Of a stretch of 20,294 bases of DNA, positions 1 to 8,355 are shown piece after piece. The position numbers were made by a program, and so were the translations under genes. The notes under the pieces were generated by a model. That model searched no databases and was not told the DNA's origin. It saw nothing but the letters and a program-made list of their open reading frames with translations. Position 1 is the stretch's first letter. Each line of letters begins with the position of its first letter. Source of the stretch: an uncultured Clostridia bacterium (GTDB taxonomy: Bacteria > Bacillota > Clostridia > Lachnospirales > Bianqueaceae); the NCBI GenBank assembly GCA_937892735.1, contig CALBGL010000027.1, positions 1-20,294 of the forward strand, written 5' to 3'.

Positions 1-1294
1 CGGCTTCTGTATACAAGTAATTCAGAAACTGTACGGCCAGATCCGGATTCTGACAATCCAGACTAATCGCCGCGGAACCCTTAGATCCTGTAGCATACTC
101 ATATTGTCCTCCGCTGTAATGATTCAGATCTCCTTCATTCAATACCGGGAACCGAGCACCGACAAAACCAAAGTCCTCTCCATAGGTTTCTGGTTCGCTT
201 TCTGCCGCTGTCCACCAACTGCCCATGTTTCCGCCACCACTTCCATAGGTAGCTCCTGCCTCTCCCATGAGAATCGCGTTACGTTGTACCGTACCATCTG
301 CAGTCTGAATATCCGGATCCAGAAGGCCCTCTTCGTACCAGGCATTCATCTGCGCCAGCCAATCGCGATATCCATCCTGCTGCGCGCCAAAAGCGATATC
401 CTGTGTCCCGTATTGTACATACATGCTGTTTCGCACATCGTATGCACCTAAAAACGCAGCCTTTAGTCCTTCAATATTACTGCTGACATAAGGCTTGGTC
501 GCGCCCTGATCTTTAAAAGCCTGCAATACCTCGGTCCATTCCGCCATAGTTTCCGGCACTTCCAACCCAGCTTCTTCCAACATGTCGCTTCTTAAAAACA
601 GACCACTGGTTGTCTGCAGAATCTCATCTCCGCGAATAAAAGGGAAACAATAGTAATGTCCCTCATCCGTCTTGATTTCCCGGTCAATACTGGGATTATC
701 CTGCAGAAATTGCCACAGATCAGCCGCAAATCCATCCGATGTAATATAAGAATCCAGATAGGTGACAACACCTTCTTGTTCCGCCGCGACTACGCCACCC
801 GTATAGGAAGGCCAAGACCATTCAATAATATCCGGTAAGGTTCCGCTGACAACCAGAACCCCAAACTCTGACTCCTCAGACCCCGATGTTGGATGCGTAA
901 AGTGCACAGAAATTCCCGTATCCTCCTGCCAGTACTGTGCCCAAGCTGTCTCATTCGCCGTAGGTGTATCCGGATTATTCGAGATATTGCCATGAAGTGT
1001 CGCCCAATATTCCAGCGTCACGTCCACATTTTCCACCGGATAGGTTACATATTGACTTCTGGGAAGTACCAGCTCTCCTGTGTTCTCGATCGGATCCAAC
1101 AATTCCGTTCCCTGGCTGTCTTCCCCCTGTGATTCTGCCTGTGATGTCTCCTCCTGGGAGTCAGCCGCAGACTGTTCCTCTTGAAAAGATAAAGATGAGG
1201 AATCCTCTTCTGCATTGCCGCAGCCTGTCAGGCAGGGCAGAATCATGCATCCACAAAGCAGCAGAGCCATCCACTTTTTCCAAAACTTGTTCAC
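1..1294 (-). CDS. Extracellular solute-binding lipoprotein (ABC sugar transporter), partial
   Basis: This is the substrate-binding component of a carbohydrate ABC importer of the family-1 (SBP_bac_1) type, anchored outside the membrane. The start is a GTG at 1294, preceded 7 nt upstream by a strong AAGGAGG. The product begins with a lipoprotein signal peptide: a charged start (NKFWKKW), a hydrophobic stretch and a lipobox LTGC at residues 22-25. A Glu/Ser/Gln-rich linker to about residue 65 follows, and then a typical binding-protein body with an aromatic-rich region (EYWATLHGN, DIIEWSWPSY). The reading frame stays open to the window edge, so the C-terminus is missing (about 431 residues seen). 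The AraC-type regulator upstream is of the kind usually paired with such proteins, which suggests regulated uptake of an oligosaccharide. The substrate cannot be named. Family assignment is by pattern recognition and is strong. Confidence 0.9.
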   Translation of the reverse strand, partial: MNKFWKKWMALLLCGCMILPCLTGCGNAEEDSSSLSFQEEQSAADSQEETSQAESQGEDSQGTELLDPIENTGELVLPRSQYVTYPVENVDVTLEYWATLHGNISNNPDTPTANETAWAQYWQEDTGISVHFTHPTSGSEESEFGVLVVSGTLPDIIEWSWPSYTGGVVAAEQEGVVTYLDSYITSDGFAADLWQFLQDNPSIDREIKTDEGHYYCFPFIRGDEILQTTSGLFLRSDMLEEAGLEVPETMAEWTEVLQAFKDQGATKPYVSSNIEGLKAAFLGAYDVRNSMYVQYGTQDIAFGAQQDGYRDWLAQMNAWYEEGLLDPDIQTADGTVQRNAILMGEAGATYGSGGGNMGSWWTAAESEPETYGEDFGFVGARFPVLNEGDLNHYSGGQYEYATGSKGSAAISLDCQNPDLAVQFLNYLYTEA

Positions 1295-1342
1295 ACTCGT
1301 TCCTCCTTCGTCATACCGATTTGCCAAGCTTAGCTTGCTTTC

Positions 1343-1371
1343 AGTATGGAGGATTCCCTGGAAAAAGTAAA
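1343..1371 (-). promoter_or_regulatory. Promoter of the solute-binding protein gene
   Basis: Reading the minus strand, a -35-like TTTACT (1371-1366) and a -10-like CATACT (1348-1343) are separated by exactly 17 nt, about 50 nt before the GTG start. Both boxes deviate from consensus, as expected for an activator-dependent promoter. Direct repeats abut the -35 box. Confidence 0.6.
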
Positions 1372-1399
1372 CTGACAATTTTTAGAAAAGACTGCCAAT
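1371..1399 (-). promoter_or_regulatory. Direct repeats, probable AraC-type activator site
   Basis: Minus-strand copies ATTGGCAGT (1399-1391) and ATTGTCAGT (1379-1371) differ by one base. They lie 20 bp apart, about two helical turns, directly upstream of the -35 box. AraC-family proteins typically bind direct repeats with this spacing and position. The neighbouring membrane AraC regulator is the obvious candidate protein; that link is inference. Confidence 0.5.
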
Positions 1400-1418
1400 T
1401 CTTTTTCTGAATTGACAG
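1384..1418 (-). terminator. Intrinsic terminator after the AraC regulator
   Basis: Just past the regulator's stop codon the minus strand forms a 10-bp stem. Arms are CTGTCAATTC (1418-1409) and GAATTGGCAG (1401-1392), with one G-U pair and an A-rich 7-nt loop, followed by TCTTTTCT. The right arm overlaps the distal copy of the direct repeat, so this segment may serve as both terminator and regulatory site. Confidence 0.6.
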
Positions 1419-1426
1419 CCCTTCCT

Positions 1427-3589
1427 TTATCTCTGATATTCTTCTCTAAAACTGCTGGGGGTGAATCCCGTGATTTGCTTGAAAACACGCAGAAAAGTAC
1501 GTAAACTGCCAAAGCCTGTCCGTTCCGCAATCTGCGTTACATTGAGCTGCGTCTCTATCAACAGTTTCTTGGCCTGTTCGCAACGAATCTCCGCCAAACG
1601 TGTCAAAATTTTTGTTCCTGTTTTTTCTTTATAAATTTTTGACATCTGAACCGCGTTTCTCTGAAAATGTTCTGCCAGCGTGGCGATCGTCAGATTACAA
1701 TCCTCATAATACTCATTCATATAGTCCTCAATCTGTCGAATCTGAAATTCCAGAGAATTCTTTTCTTCCATCTGCCGAATCTGACGACATACCAGTTTTA
1801 ACATCTCTTCATAAATCTGCTGCAGTTGAAAAATCTCTGCGGTCTGCAATCTGTTTTGCAAGGGACGCAGCTGATGAAGCAGCTCCTCATTCCCCGTTTC
1901 TATCTGTATTGCCTTATATAACGTTCCCGTTAAATCATAGATCAGGAATCGAAACAGTCCACCCGGGAAAAAACCTTCTTCATCACGGTTTTCCTGCAAA
2001 ATCTTCCAAAACAAGTCTTCGGCTCCCTCCTCATCCCCACTGCGAATCTTGCTGAGTAGTTCCTGTTCCAGTGAAAACGGATAAAAATAATTGCCACGGA
2101 CTGTTTGACTGAAATCCTCATAGAAACTGGGCTCATCCATCCCATAATAGCGCTGAAACTCCATCATCTGCAGCACTTCCTGATAGGCATCCGCCAATTG
2201 ATTCAGGCTCTGATATTCTTGGGATATCCCCAACTCATACTCCATACCGAAATTCTCTTCCACAAAATCGGCTGCCTGCTCCATCCACGGATTCAGTTTT
2301 GTTTTTTTCAGACACTTTCCCCATAAAATCGCGAAGAGCAATCCCTTTCGGATGATCCACTCGGAATGAATCTCGCCCTTCTCCAACATTTCTTCATATA
2401 CATTTTGAATGATGAAATACGCGGCTTCCAGGTTGTTTTCCTTCTGTTCATCAATATAAACACCCAATACCGCATAAGACGGGCCAGACATCTGTACTCC
2501 TTCTACCGCTCCCTTTGCCGGCTCGCCTTCCAGGATATTCCAAATGTGCTGCTCTCTAAAAAATTTTTGCTGCACCGAAACTTTTCGAGAAAGTTGACGA
2601 CTCGTTTCAATCATATACTGAATTCGATGCTGCGCCAACTCATACTCATTCTGTTCTTCAGAAGCCCTGTCTCCACCGCCAGGCAGAATCCCCAGCATTC
2701 TTCGAATCGGTCTATAGTTAGCCCTTACAAAAAACACAATCAGTAAAAAGCACAACGTTACCGCGATGATCGTAGAGAGAATAAACATCCATACAAACTG
2801 ATCCATCCTCCCATAAAAATCCTCTTCCGAAAGTCTCAGTCTGACTTGCCCAAAGGAAACCTCTCTAGTCTCTTCCACATAATCTTCCCCAAGCGATGGT
2901 CCATATCGCTGAATCTGACTTTCCAGCGGTCCTAATAACTGCACTGTACCTCCGCTTGTCTGTATCATTTGCTCCATGGAATCCTGACTCAGCAAAACAA
3001 ACATGTTGACCTTCTGGAAATTCGCGCCGGCATTACATAACGTTCTTGCGTATAGAATCGCGCCATTCTCTTCCTGATCCTGTTCTGCGCGTAGGACCTC
3101 TATGCCATTAAAGGAACCCGTAATCAATTTCTTCCAGGTTCCTCGACTAATTCCCATCTCCTCCTGGTTCAGCTTCCAATATATATCTTCCGATGCTGAA
3201 GACGTATTCGAGACGATTATGCCCAGATCCTCAAAATACAAAAATATCTGCGTAAAGCTTTCGTTCAGCTGCTGTTTCTCGATTAGACTTTCCCGCATGA
3301 GATATTTAGAATAAGCCACTCGAAACTGCGATTCTCTCTCCATGGCCATATCAATAAAAGTAAGGTCTCCCAACAGCACATTTCCCAGTTCATCGACTTC
3401 CCGCAGACTGCGTTCAAGCCTTTGCACAATCGAATCCAGCTGCAAACTCATTTCCGATTGCTGCTGCGCGAGCAATGAGCTTCGTCCATGAGAATACAGA
3501 GTGATATTCGCAATAATCAATACACACATAATTGCCAGATACCACAACACCCATTTCCATACGATGCTTTTTCTCTGCAGTTTTCTCAT
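1427..3589 (-). CDS. Membrane-anchored AraC-family transcriptional regulator (YesS-like)
   Basis: This 720-residue protein combines an extracytoplasmic sensor with a cytoplasmic DNA-binding domain. Transmembrane segments lie near residues 11-32 and 265-288 and enclose an external region of about 230 residues, probably a Cache-like ligand sensor. The central part (about 290-615) is poorly conserved and has helical character. The C-terminal 100 residues form a double helix-turn-helix AraC domain, with LTIATLAEHFQRNAVQMSKIYKEK (first HTH) and NVTQIAERTGFGSLRTFLRVFK (second HTH, with the family's typical GF-S--TF-R-FK pattern). It starts 19 bp after the upstream cation-exporter gene, with a GGGAG ahead of the ATG, so it may be read from the same transcript. 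It is most likely the activator of the binding-protein gene just downstream, which has its own promoter and direct repeats. Confidence 0.9.
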   Translation of the reverse strand: MRKLQRKSIVWKWVLWYLAIMCVLIIANITLYSHGRSSLLAQQQSEMSLQLDSIVQRLERSLREVDELGNVLLGDLTFIDMAMERESQFRVAYSKYLMRESLIEKQQLNESFTQIFLYFEDLGIIVSNTSSASEDIYWKLNQEEMGISRGTWKKLITGSFNGIEVLRAEQDQEENGAILYARTLCNAGANFQKVNMFVLLSQDSMEQMIQTSGGTVQLLGPLESQIQRYGPSLGEDYVEETREVSFGQVRLRLSEEDFYGRMDQFVWMFILSTIIAVTLCFLLIVFFVRANYRPIRRMLGILPGGGDRASEEQNEYELAQHRIQYMIETSRQLSRKVSVQQKFFREQHIWNILEGEPAKGAVEGVQMSGPSYAVLGVYIDEQKENNLEAAYFIIQNVYEEMLEKGEIHSEWIIRKGLLFAILWGKCLKKTKLNPWMEQAADFVEENFGMEYELGISQEYQSLNQLADAYQEVLQMMEFQRYYGMDEPSFYEDFSQTVRGNYFYPFSLEQELLSKIRSGDEEGAEDLFWKILQENRDEEGFFPGGLFRFLIYDLTGTLYKAIQIETGNEELLHQLRPLQNRLQTAEIFQLQQIYEEMLKLVCRQIRQMEEKNSLEFQIRQIEDYMNEYYEDCNLTIATLAEHFQRNAVQMSKIYKEKTGTKILTRLAEIRCEQAKKLLIETQLNVTQIAERTGFGSLRTFLRVFKQITGFTPSSFREEYQR

Positions 3590-3608
3590 AGGACTTCACT
3601 CCCGCGCC

Positions 3609-4778
3609 TTATTTTACATAAAACCGATCAATTTTCACAACCGCCCGATACATATCTCCCAGCTGTGCAATCAACTGCGCAATCTTCTTTTTGGCCTCTT
3701 CTTCCGTCGCAGCCAGATCCTGGGGCACCACTGCGTCAAAGATCAGATTGGTATGAGTCGGGCCCTCTACCATGCGAAAATCATGCAGCGAGATTCGACT
3801 ATCCCATTGCGTCAGCAATTCTTCTACCTTTTCCCGCATGGCGTTTACATGCTCGTCATTCGCCGCGATCGGATCCATGTGGATCACAGCCTCGCATCCC
3901 AATTTATCATGCAATTCCTGTTCAATCCGGTCAATCACATCATGAAGCACGTAGATATCGCCATCTCCAGACACCTCGCCATGCAGCGAGATCAGCCGAT
4001 GCCCCGGTCCATAATCATGTACCACCAGGTCATGAATACCCAAAATCTCCGGATGAGCTTTTACGATCATCTCGATCTTCCGCACATACTCCGGGTCCGG
4101 CGCCTGGCCTAATAAAGGACTCAATGTATCCCGTATGGATGTAATGCCCGTATAGATAATAAACAACGCCACAAGACCACCGCCCCATCCATCCAGGTTC
4201 ACATCTGTTGCCAGATAGATGACTGTACAGATTAGCACGACTGTCGTCGCGATGCAATCGCTCAGGCTGTCCATCGCTGTCGCTTTCATGGCGAAGGAAT
4301 CTATCTTTTTCCCGATCTTTCGATTATAAAAATTCATGTAAAATTTAACCGCAATCGAGGCTGCCAAGATCAGGATTGTCAGCCATCCGCCTTCCATCGC
4401 CTCTGGATTCGCAATCTTCTCGATAGAAGATCGCCCTAATTCAATTCCCATCCAGAGAATCAAAAACGAAACAACCAGGCCGGATATATACTCATATCGT
4501 CCATGCCCAAAGGGATGATCCGTATCCGGACCTCGCCCCGCAAAACGGAATCCTATCAACGTTACCATGGAAGAACCCGCGTCTGAAAGATTGTTCAGAG
4601 CATCCGCCATGATCGCGAGAGATCCGCTCAGAGTCCCAGCTAAATACTTTCCAGCGAATAACAGCAAATTCAATATAATTCCCACAATACTGCAGAGAAT
4701 CCCATACGCTCCTCTGACGCTGGGATTCTCTGTATTGCGGTAATCCTTGATAAACAGTTTCGCCAATAAGGTTACCAT
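3609..4778 (-). CDS. Cation diffusion facilitator exporter, probably manganese type
   Basis: This 389-residue CDF-family antiporter exports divalent metal from the cytoplasm. The N-terminal transmembrane domain (about 25-210) includes the signature ADALNNLSDAGSS and DHPFGHGRYEYI. A cytoplasmic ferredoxin-like domain follows (about 215-300), and then an extra C-terminal extension of about 85 residues. The metal site reads N62-x3-D66 in TM2 and D170-x3-D174 in TM5. The TM5 histidine typical of zinc and iron members is replaced by Asp, an arrangement known for manganese exporters such as pneumococcal MntE. The ATG lies 4 bp after the stop of the MFS gene, with GCGGAG upstream, so it is translated as part of the sugar operon. 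A metal exporter in that position is odd. Isomerases of the fucose/arabinose fold use manganese, which offers one speculative link. Confidence 0.9.
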   Translation of the reverse strand: MVTLLAKLFIKDYRNTENPSVRGAYGILCSIVGIILNLLLFAGKYLAGTLSGSLAIMADALNNLSDAGSSMVTLIGFRFAGRGPDTDHPFGHGRYEYISGLVVSFLILWMGIELGRSSIEKIANPEAMEGGWLTILILAASIAVKFYMNFYNRKIGKKIDSFAMKATAMDSLSDCIATTVVLICTVIYLATDVNLDGWGGGLVALFIIYTGITSIRDTLSPLLGQAPDPEYVRKIEMIVKAHPEILGIHDLVVHDYGPGHRLISLHGEVSGDGDIYVLHDVIDRIEQELHDKLGCEAVIHMDPIAANDEHVNAMREKVEELLTQWDSRISLHDFRMVEGPTHTNLIFDAVVPQDLAATEEEAKKKIAQLIAQLGDMYRAVVKIDRFYVK

Positions 4779-4782
4779 TTCA

Positions 4783-5949
4783 TCAACTCCGCGTTTTGAT
4801 TCGTTTTACCATGGGCATGAAGATGAACGCGCCGATGGCCGCCGCCAATGCGCACAAAGCGAACAGGCTGAACGCGCCGCCATAGCCGGACCAGTCCACA
4901 AAACTGCCCATGATGACGGGACCGATGGTCATACCGATCCCATAGATGGCCTGGTACAGGCCCATTGCCGTGGACTTCTTTTCCGGCGCCACATACGCGA
5001 TACAGCTTGCCATCAGCACCGATGTGAGCACCGCATTCGCGAACCCTCCGATAATCTGCGCCACATACATCAGGAGCATATTCGGAGCGAATCCTACCAT
5101 CAAACAATACAGCGTATATAGCAAGAATCCTGCGGCGACCATATTTTTACGATCCTGCTTCCCTGCCCAGCTACTGTTTAAGAAGAATACGGCGCCAATC
5201 TGCGTTGCCGTAAACAGGCAGGAGCTGACGCCGATTTCCACCGCGTTGGCTCCCATACTTCTGGCCACATCCGAAGTAAAAGAAAAAGCAGTTCCCTGCA
5301 TCAGCATCTGCAGGACAATGGCCAGAATCGCGGGAACAAGCACTGAAACGTCCTTGAATACCTTCAACAGCTCCCTGGGCTTCTGCGGTGTTCTGCGCGA
5401 ATCATTGTCCTTGATAAAAAACGAGAAGAACATCGCCGCAAAACCCGTGATACAGCTCATCAAAAGCGGCGCCTGATATCCAAAGGCCGTCGCCGAGGCG
5501 CTGCCCAGGAAGAAAGCCAGGAGCTTACCCGTATTGTTAAATCCATTAATCTGCGCAATGGCCTTTCCGCTTTCTTCTTCTGGAAAATATCCTGTAAACA
5601 TGACCGTAAAGGCTACCCAGGTAGATGCCGCCACACCTGCCAGAACTCGGCATACAAACATCCAAAATACGTCCTGCGTCATATACAGTCCAAGCGAAGA
5701 AATTGTCGTAAAGAAACAGCCGGCACGCACCAGAAAACGGTAACGTCCTGACATATCCGCAAAGATCCCCAGAGGGATCCGAACGCATAGCTGTGTAAAA
5801 CCGTAACACCCCACTAAAAAGCCAATCAGAGTCGCGCTCAGTCCCAACGTTCGCAGATATGGCGTAAAAAATGGCACATGGCAATACTCCGAGGCCCAGA
5901 AAAACATGGTCGCAAGACCAAAGATCCATCTTATCTTTTTTTGATTCAT
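4783..5949 (-). CDS. MFS transporter, probable sugar or sugar-derivative importer
   Basis: This 388-residue major facilitator superfamily protein has about twelve hydrophobic segments. The loop 2-3 signature is present as GIFADMSGR at residues 61-69, with YRF following, and a second-half counterpart lies around SSWAGKQDRKN. The ATG is separated from the kinase stop codon by a single base, and no strong Shine-Dalgarno site is visible, so translation probably depends on re-initiation after the kinase. Its place after isomerase, transketolase and kinase genes suggests that it brings in the sugar those enzymes consume. The substrate cannot be read from the sequence. The closest general resemblance is to drug/sugar-type MFS proteins of Firmicutes. 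Confidence 0.85.
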   Translation of the reverse strand: MNQKKIRWIFGLATMFFWASEYCHVPFFTPYLRTLGLSATLIGFLVGCYGFTQLCVRIPLGIFADMSGRYRFLVRAGCFFTTISSLGLYMTQDVFWMFVCRVLAGVAASTWVAFTVMFTGYFPEEESGKAIAQINGFNNTGKLLAFFLGSASATAFGYQAPLLMSCITGFAAMFFSFFIKDNDSRRTPQKPRELLKVFKDVSVLVPAILAIVLQMLMQGTAFSFTSDVARSMGANAVEIGVSSCLFTATQIGAVFFLNSSWAGKQDRKNMVAAGFLLYTLYCLMVGFAPNMLLMYVAQIIGGFANAVLTSVLMASCIAYVAPEKKSTAMGLYQAIYGIGMTIGPVIMGSFVDWSGYGGAFSLFALCALAAAIGAFIFMPMVKRIKTRS

Positions 5950-5950
5950 C

Positions 5951-7426
5951 TTATTTCAATAACACGCGCTTTACAGCGTCCTTCCAGCCGTCATATTTCC
6001 GGCGTCTGTATTCCTCGTCCATTTCGGGTGTATATTCCCGATAGGCTCTCCCTTCAAATACGCTGTCATCATAGAATCCCAGGCCAAATCCAGCCGCCAA
6101 GCCGGCTCCCGTTCCAGAAATTTCTTCGTTTTCCGCGGCATATACCGGCACGTTCAGAAGATCGCTCTGGAAATGCATCAGGAACTCCCCACGGCTCGCG
6201 CCGCCGTCTGCCCGCACCTCCAGAATCGGAAATCCGGATTCCTCTTCCATCAGTTTGACAATATCCGTGACCTGATACGCGATACATTCATCGACCGCCC
6301 GCACCAGTTCCGCCCTTCCGGTTTGACGTCCCATACCATAGATCATCGCCTTAGCATCCGTATCCCAGTATGGCGCCCCTAACCCTGTAAACGCGGGTAC
6401 AATATATGTCGTGTCGTTTTCAGAAGCCGCATACGCCAGCTCATCCGCTTGAGAAGCCGATTCCAATAGTCCCAGGTCCTTAATGGCCCAGGTCATGACC
6501 GCGCCGGTATAGTTGATATTTCCCTCCAGCACATACTCCGCCTTGCCGCCAATCTTCCAGGCCAGGGATGTCACCAACCCCTTCTGACTCCATACTGGCT
6601 TCTCTCCAATATTCATCATAATCGAAGATCCTGTACCGTAGGTTGTCTTCATCTGACCACTCTTCCGGCATCCATGTCCGAAAAGCGCCGCATGGGAATC
6701 TCCTAATACGCCATGGATCGGGATAGATCTCTCCAGTACTCCTTCAAAATCTGTCATACCAAAAAGCGCATCCGAAGAACAGATCCGCGGAAGCATCTTC
6801 CTCTGAATGCCAAACCATTCGCACATCTCCAGATCCCAATCCAGCGTGGTCAGGTTCATGAGCTGCGTACGCGAAGCATTGGAAACATCCGTCCGGAACT
6901 CCTTCCCCCCGGTCAAACGGTAAATCAGGAAACTATCCATCGTCCCGCACAAAAAGTCTCCCGCTCTGGCGGCTTCCTGTGCGTCCTCCCGGTTCTCCAG
7001 GATCCACGCGATTTTAGCAGCTGAAAAATACGGGGACAGCCGAAGCCCTGTCTTCTGCTGTACGGCAGCCTCATGCCCTGCTTCCGCAATCCGCTGACAG
7101 ATCGCTTCGCCTCGTCCGCACTGCCAGACCACGGCATTGCCAAAGCTCTTGCCGGTCTGGCGGTCCCAGGCCAAGGCTGTCTCCCGTTGGTTGCTGATTC
7201 CAACTCCCATCAGTTCCTGCGTATCGACATGGCTCTTCTCTACAAGATCCCTGACCACGCCGATCACATTGTCATAGATCTCTTCTGGATTATGCTCCAC
7301 ATATCCATTCGGCAGGACGATCTGTTCATGCGGCCTGGATACGCGGCAGACGGGCATTCCCTTTTCATCCAGAAGCAATCCCTTTGTCCCCTGCGTACTC
7401 TGGTCCAGCGCAATGATATATCTCAT
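5951..7426 (-). CDS. FGGY-family carbohydrate kinase, glycerol-kinase branch but altered substrate site
   Basis: This 491-residue ATP-dependent sugar kinase has two actin-like FGGY domains. The start is the ATG at 7426. It overlaps the stop of the transketolase subunit gene as ATGA and has AAAGGAG 7 nt upstream; an upstream in-frame extension to 7513 lies inside the preceding gene and is not used. Many GlpK motifs are present: ALDQSTQGTKG (residues 6-16), GISNQRET (76-83), TYGTG (262-266), FTGLGAPYWD (346-355) and DGGAS (407-411). With a two-residue offset to E. coli GlpK, R81, E82, Y133 and D243 match glycerol-binding R83, E84, Y135 and D245. Q246 is replaced by S244 and F270 by S268. Glycerol kinase is therefore an unsafe name; a ketose made by the upstream isomerase is the more likely substrate. 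Tight coupling to split transketolase genes supports this. Confidence 0.88.
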   Translation of the reverse strand: MRYIIALDQSTQGTKGLLLDEKGMPVCRVSRPHEQIVLPNGYVEHNPEEIYDNVIGVVRDLVEKSHVDTQELMGVGISNQRETALAWDRQTGKSFGNAVVWQCGRGEAICQRIAEAGHEAAVQQKTGLRLSPYFSAAKIAWILENREDAQEAARAGDFLCGTMDSFLIYRLTGGKEFRTDVSNASRTQLMNLTTLDWDLEMCEWFGIQRKMLPRICSSDALFGMTDFEGVLERSIPIHGVLGDSHAALFGHGCRKSGQMKTTYGTGSSIMMNIGEKPVWSQKGLVTSLAWKIGGKAEYVLEGNINYTGAVMTWAIKDLGLLESASQADELAYAASENDTTYIVPAFTGLGAPYWDTDAKAMIYGMGRQTGRAELVRAVDECIAYQVTDIVKLMEEESGFPILEVRADGGASRGEFLMHFQSDLLNVPVYAAENEEISGTGAGLAAGFGLGFYDDSVFEGRAYREYTPEMDEEYRRRKYDGWKDAVKRVLLK

Positions 7427-8355
7427 GCCAATAGCTCCTTTGCCTTCTGGGCGATGCCCTTCGCATTCAGTCCATAATAATCGAAGATCTCCTGCGACTT
7501 TCCGGCAATGCAAGGTGCGTCTGGAAGACTCATGGCTGCCATCTTCACCGGGTAGTGCGTCGTCACGATCTGGCTGACCATGCCCGCCATGCCGCCGATG
7601 GGACCGTGTTCCTCAATGGTCACAATCGCCTTTGTCTCCTTAGCGGCACGAATGACCGCTTCTTCATCGATCGGCTTCACACAGTACATATCCAGAACAC
7701 GAGCCGAGATGCCCTCGCTTGCCAATAATTCTGCTGCCCGTTTTGCCGCCAGCACCATCTCTCCGCAGGCAATCAGCGTCACATCCGCGCCTTCCACCAC
7801 GACCGTGGCTTTATCCATCACAAAAGGCACATGCCCTTCTTCGTACACATCTTCTACCGCATTGCGCCCCGTCCGCACATAAGCCGGTTCTTCATCCGCC
7901 AACAGCGTTTCCATCAGAAGCCTTGTCTGATGCCGGTCGCTCGGCAGATATACCCTCATGCCGGGAATCGAACCGATCGTCGCGATATCCTGCGCGGAAT
8001 GGTGTGTCATCCCCAATGCGCCATAGCTGACGCCGCCGGATACCCCAATAAGCTTCACATTGGTATGGGAATACGCCACATCCACTTTTACCTGCTCCAT
8101 ACTCCTCGTGGAAAGAAAACAAGCCGGCGAAGCCACATACGGCTTCTTCCCACAGGCAGCAAGACCTGCCGCGATGGAAACCAGATTTTGCTCCGCGATC
8201 CCCGTCTCTACAAACTGCTGCGGGAACTGATCCGCAAATGGTGTCATCGAAGAAGAACCGCGGGAATCGCTGCATAGAACCACCAGGTCCTTCTCCTTTT
8301 CGGCATGCTCCATCAATACATCGCAGATGACCTGTTTATTCGCAATCTTATTCAC
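7423..8355 (-). CDS. Transketolase C-terminal subunit
   Basis: This 310-residue protein contains the pyrimidine-binding and C-terminal domains of a two-subunit transketolase. The catalytic glutamate that activates thiamine diphosphate is E55 in ETGIAEQNLVSIAAGLA. The segment SYGALGMTHHSAQDIATIGSIPGM is typical of the Pyr domain of transketolase- and DXS-like enzymes, and the C-terminal domain begins near GADVTLIACGEMV. The start is a GTG at 8355 that overlaps the N-subunit gene by 8 bp; AAAGGAGG lies 9 nt upstream. It must pair with the adjacent N-subunit to form an active site. Split transketolases are common in Clostridia. In an operon with an isomerase and a sugar kinase, the pair probably acts on a special ketose phosphate rather than in the general pentose phosphate pathway; that is inference. 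Confidence 0.93.
   Translation of the reverse strand: MNKIANKQVICDVLMEHAEKEKDLVVLCSDSRGSSSMTPFADQFPQQFVETGIAEQNLVSIAAGLAACGKKPYVASPACFLSTRSMEQVKVDVAYSHTNVKLIGVSGGVSYGALGMTHHSAQDIATIGSIPGMRVYLPSDRHQTRLLMETLLADEEPAYVRTGRNAVEDVYEEGHVPFVMDKATVVVEGADVTLIACGEMVLAAKRAAELLASEGISARVLDMYCVKPIDEEAVIRAAKETKAIVTIEEHGPIGGMAGMVSQIVTTHYPVKMAAMSLPDAPCIAGKSQEIFDYYGLNAKGIAQKAKELLA

Noticed and set aside
964..1410. Plus-strand open frame of 148 codons
   Set aside because: It is antisense to the solute-binding protein gene and its promoter and has no family resemblance.
3488..4144. Long plus-strand open frames of 203-218 codons
   Set aside because: They are antisense to the cation exporter and AraC genes, have low-complexity composition and no start signal.
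7427..7513. Upstream in-frame extension of the FGGY kinase
   Set aside because: It lies wholly within the transketolase C-subunit gene; the ATGA overlap with a good ribosome site marks the true start.
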